Shown here piece after piece: positions 6,655-11,505 of a stretch of 11,505 nt of DNA (positions within the stretch are counted from its first letter, which is position 1; each line of letters opens with the position of its first letter). The translations under genes were made by a program, and so were the position numbers. Source of the stretch: Clostridiales bacterium (GTDB lineage Bacteria > Bacillota > Clostridia > Peptostreptococcales > Natronincolaceae); assembly GCA_012800145.1 (NCBI GenBank), contig JAAZJW010000131.1:1-11505 (forward strand), written 5' to 3'. Below the pieces are notes generated by a model. It saw only the letters and a program-made list of their open reading frames with translations. It ran no database searches and was not told the DNA's origin.

Positions 6655-7224
6655 TTATTTCATGGATTTTTGGGACAATTTAATATACATATCTTTTATT
6701 GATTTAAAATCTTCCCAGGCATCCCTTTTTTTATTGCTATCTCGCAGAAGCGCCGCCGGATGATAAGTTGCCATTATATTGAATTTACCCCTTTTATACC
6801 AGATGCCTCTATTTTGGGTAATTTTAAAATCTTCCTGTATTATATTTTTTGCCGCAACAGCACCTAAACATATTATAATATCCGGGTCTACTATTTTTAC
6901 CTGCCATCTTAAAAAGTCAATACACTTTTCACTTTCTTCTGTTAGAGGATTTCTGTTGTTTGGGGGTCTGCATTTAACTATGTTAGTTATGTATACATCT
7001 GCTCTCGTTAAATTAATAGCTGCCAACATTTTATCAAATAGCATCCCCGCTTTCCCTACAAAGGGCCTGCCCTGTTTGTCCTCGTGATATCCGGGACCTT
7101 CCCCGATAAACATAATAATATTTTCATTGCTTCCCTCGCCGAATACCGCATTGGTTCTGGTTTTTGATAAAGGACATCTGTTACACCTTTGCACAATTGC
7201 TTCTAACTCGTTTAGATTATACAC
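6655..7224 (-). CDS. Uracil-DNA glycosylase, family 4/5-like, with 4Fe-4S cysteines
   Basis: This enzyme removes uracil from DNA, starting base-excision repair. The 189-residue protein fits the short, iron-sulfur family 4 glycosylases. The first cysteine pair is CNRC (Cys14, Cys17); the second is Cys85 (IVKCRPP) and Cys101 (EKC), the usual four cluster ligands. Motif GEGPGYHEDKQGRPFVG (41-57) is the active-site loop with a Glu/Asp pair, and THPAA-like YHPAALL (154-160) is the second catalytic motif with His155. The start is GTG with GGAGG 7 nt upstream. The gene stands alone between ald and a decayed region. It is related to the SPO1 phage polymerase-related family; the four-cysteine pattern argues for family 4 over the cluster-less classical Ung. 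Confidence 0.92.
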   Translation of the reverse strand: MYNLNELEAIVQRCNRCPLSKTRTNAVFGEGSNENIIMFIGEGPGYHEDKQGRPFVGKAGMLFDKMLAAINLTRADVYITNIVKCRPPNNRNPLTEESEKCIDFLRWQVKIVDPDIIICLGAVAAKNIIQEDFKITQNRGIWYKRGKFNIMATYHPAALLRDSNKKRDAWEDFKSIKDMYIKLSQKSMK

Positions 7225-7331
7225 GTCTAATCCTCCGTTTATAAGACACTGATAATATTTACTGAATATAATTGTTTCTAATCCGGCAATACAGGGAACG
7301 CTTCCGGCCGAGATTTAGTTTCTGTTATAAA

Positions 7332-7370
7332 GATAACATCTATTATAAATATTATATAATAGATGTTATC
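7332..7370. repeat. Perfect 16-bp inverted repeat (AT-rich hairpin)
   Basis: The left arm GATAACATCTATTATA (7332-7347) is the exact reverse complement of the right arm (7355-7370), with a 7-nt loop. No T-run follows on either side, so it is not a standard intrinsic terminator. It lies about 110 bp upstream of the glycosylase start, so it could be an operator, a cruciform or an element end. Confidence 0.85.
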
Positions 7371-7389
7371 CACAAACAATACTGCGATT

Positions 7390-7474
7390 GAATTAACAGG
7401 GGACATTCAGGCTGGAATTAACACGAAGACGAAATTAACAGTAGAACCATCCCCCGGTTAATTCCCGCGTTAAT
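7390..7474. repeat. Cluster of ATTAAC words, three direct and two inverted
   Basis: ATTAAC occurs at 7392, 7417 and 7434 on the plus strand, and its reverse complement at 7457 and 7469. GGAATTAAC (7414-7422) is an exact inverted match to 7457-7465. The cluster abuts the 3' end of the kinase fragment. It could be a degraded element end or a protein-binding array; I cannot tell which. Confidence 0.5.
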
Positions 7475-7768
7475 TTATTGAAATTTGAACCTGAATACAA
7501 CACCTTTTTCACTATTTTCGGCTTCATAGGTAAACCCATGCATTTCCAAAATTGTACGTACAATGGCTAACCCCAAGCCCGTACCTGTAGAATAATTTCG
7601 TGCTGTGTCACCTTTCTCAAAAGGCAACCATATTCTCTCGATCTTATCTTCGGGTATATGACTGCCGCTGTTGTATACCTCTAACATATCATCTGATATT
7701 CTTATACTGATATTTCCCTCCACAGGTGTATTGTCATATGCCGTTGTCCACCTAGAAACCTTGCAGTC
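7475..7768 (-). pseudogene. Truncated sensor histidine kinase, C-terminal ATPase-domain remnant
   Basis: The frame encodes the last part of a GHKL ATPase domain: a strand after the N-box (NTPVEGNISIRI), a G1-like turn (VYNSGSHIP), an F-box region (IWLPFEKGD) and the G2 box (TGTGLGLAIVRTILEMHG), ending with a final strand (EKGVVFRFKF). The GTG at 7723 opens an 82-residue frame. Upstream codons stay open only to a TAG at 7769-7771. The N-box, the dimerisation helix with its phosphorylated His, and any sensor domain are missing, and no kinase-like sequence appears within the next few hundred bases. A stand-alone product could not autophosphorylate. No response regulator is nearby. It is best read as a decayed gene left by deletion or rearrangement. 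Confidence 0.75.
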
Positions 7769-7800
7769 CTAACGAATATCCTGAAAGGTCCCCTATTTCT

Positions 7801-7998
7801 TTAAGTTGCGGGTCGGCATATATATTCCTCAATTTCTTTTATTTCCTCCTCACTAAACCAATCCTCCGGTTTTATATAACCATATCCTACATGGTATCCA
7901 TTTTCATCCTTATATTTTGTATAACTGCATCTCCAGTAATTATCGGTATTAAAAAGAAGTTCATGACCGCCGGTGAATACCACTACCTCGGAATCCAT
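7801..7998 (-). CDS. Hypothetical small protein, possibly a gene fragment
   Basis: A 65-codon frame from ATG 7998 encodes a hydrophilic product with an aromatic, Tyr/Trp-rich middle (NTDNYWRCSYTKYKDENGY) and an acidic C-terminal helix (SEEEIKEIEEYI). I recognise no family. No good ribosome binding site precedes this ATG. A TTG about 36 nt further up has AAGGGA before it and would add a short hydrophobic stretch (GGTFYSGFF). The open frame continues upstream to 8139, but there it runs into the mobile element's end, whose translation is spurious. The neighbourhood is decayed, so this may be the tail of a lost gene. Confidence 0.3.
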   Translation of the reverse strand: MDSEVVVFTGGHELLFNTDNYWRCSYTKYKDENGYHVGYGYIKPEDWFSEEEIKEIEEYICRPAT

Positions 7999-8093
7999 AA
8001 GGGTAAAAAATCCACTATAAAATGTTCCTCCCAATAGTAATCCCTTAATTGGCCGCTTGCAACAAAAAAGGAGGGCTGACCCCGATTGGCCGT

Positions 8094-8332
8094 CAGACTG
8101 TGTGAAAAATGTCATCCTGAGCGAAGCGAAGGATCCCAAATGGCCTAAAAACGAGATTCTTCGTTACACTCAGAATTTGCATATGTTACCCATGTTACGA
8201 TAAACGAAGGCATTATTTTAAAATACAGATCCTTCGCGGGTCAAACTAATCCTGCTCGTCTCAGGATGACAAAAATGTGGGGCCTTCATAGCAATGACAA
8301 AAAGCGAGAGAAGCGCTTTTTCACACAGTCTG
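8094..8332. mobile_element. MITE-like element, 239 bp, with 16-bp perfect terminal inverted repeats
   Basis: The left end CAGACTGTGTGAAAAA (8094-8109) is the exact reverse complement of the right end (8317-8332). The element is flanked on both sides by CCGT (8090-8093 and 8333-8336), which looks like a 4-bp target duplication. Just inside the ends lies a second inverted pair, GTCATCCTGAG at 8111 and CTCAGGATGAC near 8260, with GCGAAGGATC in inverted copies nearby. It has no credible coding sequence; frames through it give the familiar spurious peptides of such repeats. It would need a transposase supplied in trans. Confidence 0.75.
8299..8321 (-). terminator. Symmetric hairpin with T-run, candidate bidirectional terminator downstream of ppdK
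   Basis: AAAAAGCG (8299-8306) pairs with CGCTTTTT (8314-8321) around a 7-nt loop, so both strands read stem then T-run. It lies about 80 nt past the ppdK stop and inside the right end of the mobile element. The stem is short in G-C pairs, so its strength is uncertain. A second, T-less hairpin (GGAACA/TGTTCC, 8367-8385) lies closer to the stop. Confidence 0.4.
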
Positions 8333-8403
8333 CCGTTCCTCCTTGTCTGGTATTTGTTTACATAATGGAACAAAACTCCTGTTCCCTTGTCCCCTTTTAT
8401 CAA

Positions 8404-11028
8404 CTAACGGGGATGGCGCAATGATGCCTGGGCGGCGGCCAATTTTGCAATAGGAACCCGAAAAGGTGAACATGAAACATAGTCCAGACCCAATAGATGG
8501 CAAAACTCTATTGAATTCGGCTCCCCTCCATGTTCCCCACAAATGCCCAGCTGAATGTCCGGTCTTGCCGTTTTCCCTAGTTCCACAGCAGTCTGCATGA
8601 GCCGGCCTACACCCTCCCTGTCTATTCTCTGGAAAGGATCCTTTTCGAACACACTTTTATCTATATACTCCCTAATAAATTTACCTGCATCATCCCTTGA
8701 AAAACCGAATGTCATTTGGGTCAGATCATTGGTTCCAAAAGAGAAAAAATCTGCCTTTTCTGCAATTTTATCAGCAGTAATACAAGCTCTTGGTATTTCT
8801 ATCATCGTTCCCACCAAATATGGAATACTTATATTATTTTCCTCGAATACCATGGCCGCAATATCCGTTATTATTTCTTTTACATATTCGAGTTCTTTAA
8901 CTTCCCCGACCAACGGTACCATTATCTCCGGAACTATCTCAAGCCCCGTTGATTGGTGAACATCGATGGCAGCTTCTAATATTGCTCTTGTTTGCATGGC
9001 ATATATCTCCGGATAGGTAACAGCCAAACGGCAACCCCTATGTCCTAACATGGGGTTTACCTCTTGTAAATCATTTATTACATCTGTAAGCCTTTCCTTG
9101 GACACTCCCATCTCTTCGGCTAATTGTATTATATCTTCTTCCCTACTGGGTAAAAATTCATGTAATGGTGGATCTAATAGTCTTATGGTGACGGGTAATT
9201 CCTTCATTTCTTTAAATATATCCATGAAATCTTCTTTTTGCACGGGCAACAGTTTGGCCAACGCCTTTTCCCTATCCTCTGATGTAGTTGACAATATCAT
9301 CCGCCTAACGGTAAATATCCTGGATTGTTCAAAAAACATATGCTCTGTTCTACAAAGACCTATACCTTCTGCTCCAAATTTTAATGCCTGCTCGGCGTCT
9401 TTGTATGTATCTGCATTTGTTCTGATTTTTAATTTTCTGAATTCATCTGCCCATTCCATTAAAACCGCGAAATTCCCCGAAAATTCCGGGGTTTGAGTCT
9501 TAATTTCACCTTCATATACGATACCCTCATTACCGTTTAAAGATATATATTCACCTTCATTGAATTTTTTGTCTCTAACTTTCATAACCTTATTTATGTT
9601 ATCAATGCGAATCTCGCCTGCTCCCGCTACACAGCATTTGCCCATGCCCCTTGCTACCACAGCCGCATGTGATGTCATTCCCCCTTTAGCCGTAAGTATA
9701 CCTTCTGCCGCTACCATTCCTCCTATATCTTCGGGGGAGGTTTCCACACGGACCAAAATTGCTTTTTCGCCCGCTTCTTTTGCCTTTATCACATCCTCCG
9801 GTGTAAAATAGATTCTACCCGTAGCAGCTCCTGAGGAGGCCGGCAGCCCCTTTGTAATAACGGTAGCTTTCTTAAGTGCGGTTTCTTCAAATGTAGGATG
9901 TAAAAATTGGTCTAATTGTAAGGGTTCTATCCTGAGTATAGCTTCCTCTTTGGTGATTAAACCTTCCCCTACCATATCTACCGCTATATTAACAGCCGCC
10001 ATAGCTGTCCTTTTACCCGTTCTTGTCTGCAATATATAAAGTTTTTCGTTTTCAATCGTAAATTCAATATCCTGCATTTCCTTATAATGTTTTTCCAGCA
10101 GCTCTGTAACGTTTACAAATTCCTTGTACACCTCCGGCATCTTATCCTTCAGTGCCTCTATTTGCTCAGGTGTACGAATCCCGGCTACCACATCTTCGCC
10201 CTGTGCGTTTAACAAAAATTCACCGAATAATTTTCTCTCACCTGTGGAAGGATTCCTTGTAAAGGCTACACCCGTTCCACATTTCTCCCCCATATTGCCA
10301 AAAACCATGGACTGAATATTTACGGCTGTCCCCAGATCGTCCGGTATATCATGTAATTTTCTATATATTTTAGCTCTCTGATTGTCCCACGATTCAAACA
10401 CAGCCTCTATGGCTATAAGTAGCTGTTCTTCTGCGTCCTGGGGGAAATTTCTCCCCGATTCTTTTTTAACAACCTTTTTAAATTCTTCGGTTATGTCTTT
10501 TAAATCCTCTGCAGTTAATTCTGTGTCATCTTTAATATTTTTATCGTTTTTTCTTTTCTCGAGAATAGTATCGAATTTATATTTTTCTATATTAAGAGCC
10601 ACATCCCCAAACATTTGAATAAATCTCCTGTAGCTGTCATATGCAAAACGTTCATTGTTAAAAGCCTTAGCAATGCCCCTGACAGATTCATCATTTAATC
10701 CAAGGTTTAATATGGTGTCCATCATGCCGGGCATAGAAACTACAGCCCCTGATCTGACAGAAATTAACAGAGGATCTGTCTTGCTGCCAAACTTTTTGTT
10801 CATGGTAGCTTCCAGAGCCCTCAGTTCTTTTAGTACTTCTTCTTTCAATTCAGGCCATAATTGACCGTCATTTTCATAATATTGATTACACGCCTCTGTT
10901 GTTATAGTAAACCCCGGTGGAACGGGAAGCCCTACTTTAGTCATTTCTGATAGGTTTGCACCTTTTCCTCCCAGTAAGGACTTCATTTCCAGGTTCCCCT
11001 CCTGGAAAGAATAAACTAGTTTCTTCAT
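8404..11028 (-). CDS. ppdK: Pyruvate, phosphate dikinase
   Basis: This cytoplasmic enzyme interconverts ATP + phosphate + pyruvate with AMP + pyrophosphate + phosphoenolpyruvate; in fermenting anaerobes it serves PPi-linked glycolysis or PEP synthesis. The protein is 874 residues, the same as the well-studied Clostridium symbiosum enzyme, and its key residues align with a one-residue shift. The N-terminal ATP-grasp domain (about 1-340) has KGANLSEM and VRSGAVVSMPGMMDTILNLG. The swivelling phosphohistidine domain has GGMTSHAAVVARG with catalytic His454. The C-terminal TIM barrel binds PEP/pyruvate through Arg560 (GLCRTEH), Arg616 (IRLLDPP), Glu744 (MIEIPRA), Asn767-Asp768 (GTNDLTQ) and Cys830 (GICGEHGG). 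The start ATG has GGAGGTG upstream. It lies 44 nt after its regulator, so the two are probably co-transcribed. Thr452, two residues before the His, is the expected target of that regulator. Confidence 0.98.
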   Translation of the reverse strand: MKKLVYSFQEGNLEMKSLLGGKGANLSEMTKVGLPVPPGFTITTEACNQYYENDGQLWPELKEEVLKELRALEATMNKKFGSKTDPLLISVRSGAVVSMPGMMDTILNLGLNDESVRGIAKAFNNERFAYDSYRRFIQMFGDVALNIEKYKFDTILEKRKNDKNIKDDTELTAEDLKDITEEFKKVVKKESGRNFPQDAEEQLLIAIEAVFESWDNQRAKIYRKLHDIPDDLGTAVNIQSMVFGNMGEKCGTGVAFTRNPSTGERKLFGEFLLNAQGEDVVAGIRTPEQIEALKDKMPEVYKEFVNVTELLEKHYKEMQDIEFTIENEKLYILQTRTGKRTAMAAVNIAVDMVGEGLITKEEAILRIEPLQLDQFLHPTFEETALKKATVITKGLPASSGAATGRIYFTPEDVIKAKEAGEKAILVRVETSPEDIGGMVAAEGILTAKGGMTSHAAVVARGMGKCCVAGAGEIRIDNINKVMKVRDKKFNEGEYISLNGNEGIVYEGEIKTQTPEFSGNFAVLMEWADEFRKLKIRTNADTYKDAEQALKFGAEGIGLCRTEHMFFEQSRIFTVRRMILSTTSEDREKALAKLLPVQKEDFMDIFKEMKELPVTIRLLDPPLHEFLPSREEDIIQLAEEMGVSKERLTDVINDLQEVNPMLGHRGCRLAVTYPEIYAMQTRAILEAAIDVHQSTGLEIVPEIMVPLVGEVKELEYVKEIITDIAAMVFEENNISIPYLVGTMIEIPRACITADKIAEKADFFSFGTNDLTQMTFGFSRDDAGKFIREYIDKSVFEKDPFQRIDREGVGRLMQTAVELGKTARPDIQLGICGEHGGEPNSIEFCHLLGLDYVSCSPFRVPIAKLAAAQASLRHPR

Positions 11029-11072
11029 AACAACACCTCCAATTTTTTATGGTCATATAAATATGGCATTTA

Positions 11073-11505
11073 TTACATGCTATTAGAAAATTTATACCCC
11101 ATATTTTTGAATATTCCCAAAATGATACTTGCACTTTCCTCAACAGCTCTCGATGAAACATTAATAACAGGACAATCTAATTTTTTCATAATTCCTTCGG
11201 CATAGTCCAGTTCTTCTAAAATTCTTTGCATACTTGCATAACTTGCTTCGTTTTTTAACCCTAAGGCTTTGAGCCTCTCTTTGCGTATTTCAATCAATTT
11301 TATTGGATCTGTAGTTAGTCCTATAATTTTTTTCGGCTCAATTTCATATAGTTCTTTCGGGGGTAAGACTTCCGGTACAAGTGGAATGTTGGCGACCCTT
11401 AAATTTTTATGTGCCAAATACATACTAAGAGGAGTTTTGGATGTTCTTGAAATTCCGATTAACACTATATCAGCACGATTTAATCCCCTTGGGTCCCTAC
11501 CATCA
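11073..11505 (-). CDS. PPDK regulatory protein, bifunctional kinase/pyrophosphorylase (DUF299), 5' end outside window
   Basis: This protein controls pyruvate,phosphate dikinase: it inactivates the enzyme by ADP-dependent phosphorylation of the Thr near the catalytic His and restores it by phosphate-dependent dephosphorylation. The visible 143 codons are the C-terminal part of a family usually about 270 residues long. They show DDGRDPRGLNRADIVLIG, then the P-loop-like GISRTSKTPLSMYLA, then VANIPLVPEVLPP, IIGLTTDPIKL and the C-terminal PVINVSSRAVEESASIIL. The frame runs to the window edge without a start, so the GTG at 11465 is internal, not the beginning. It is followed after 44 nt by ppdK, the canonical order. 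The C-terminus (GYKFSNSM) is ordinary. Confidence 0.95.
   Translation of the reverse strand, partial: DGRDPRGLNRADIVLIGISRTSKTPLSMYLAHKNLRVANIPLVPEVLPPKELYEIEPKKIIGLTTDPIKLIEIRKERLKALGLKNEASYASMQRILEELDYAEGIMKKLDCPVINVSSRAVEESASIILGIFKNMGYKFSNSM

Noticed and set aside
8218..8403. Minus-strand frame of 61 codons reading through the repeat (CHPETSRISLTREGSVF)
   Set aside because: The peptide is the usual spurious translation of the dispersed GTCATCCTGAG repeat and the frame crosses the mobile-element boundary.
8321..8542. Minus-strand frame of 73 codons
   Set aside because: It overlaps the 3' end of ppdK in another frame and shows no family features.
8555..9496. Several plus-strand open frames of 70-150 codons opposite ppdK
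   Set aside because: They are antisense shadows of a well-supported enzyme gene, Ser/Ile-rich without motifs or ribosome binding sites.

Overview
The window looks like chromosomal DNA of a low-to-moderate GC, Gram-positive anaerobe of the Firmicutes (Clostridia; a Peptococcaceae-like genome is my best guess). Reasons are the strong AGGAGG-type ribosome binding sites, frequent TTG/GTG starts, a pyruvate,phosphate dikinase paired with its DUF299 regulator, a DUF421 membrane protein, and a 'GTCATCCTGAG...' dispersed repeat of the kind that litters such genomes. The taxonomic call is inference; no rRNA or other marker is present.

Layout. (1) Positions 1-3648, minus strand: a tightly packed operon read right to left. 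It holds a protein with four copies of a short charged helical motif (3193-3648), a membrane-anchored protein with the same motif (2381-3169), and a P-type cation ATPase with an HMA-like N-terminal domain (1-2384, cut by the window edge). The ATPase start overlaps the preceding stop as ATGA. (2) Positions 3859-5251, plus strand, divergent from the first group: a small membrane protein (3859-4386) that is a relative of the 2381-3169 product, a possible tiny ORF, and a DUF421 protein (4550-5251). (3) Positions 5349-7224, minus strand: alanine dehydrogenase and a family-4-type uracil-DNA glycosylase, separated by a 29-bp tandem repeat. (4) Positions 7225-8403: a gene-poor, decayed stretch with a perfect 16-bp palindrome, a cluster of ATTAAC words, a truncated histidine kinase, an orphan small ORF and a 239-bp MITE-like element with perfect terminal inverted repeats and a 4-bp flanking duplication. 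(5) Positions 8404-11505, minus strand: ppdK and, upstream, its regulatory kinase/phosphorylase (5' end outside the window).

How the genes work together. ppdK and its regulator form a classic pair: the regulator switches the dikinase off and on by phosphorylating the residue next to the catalytic histidine. Alanine dehydrogenase feeds or drains the same pyruvate pool, though it has its own promoter. The most unusual part is the divergent 1-4386 locus. Three proteins share a roughly 14-residue motif of the form hLhxxhKREVLAEL (eight recognisable copies in all), two of them also share a Gly-rich membrane segment with an 'EGxxhhxRAK' tail, and all sit beside an ATPase with a Cys-less HMA-like domain. 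I read this as a possible membrane assembly built around a cation pump; its function is unknown.
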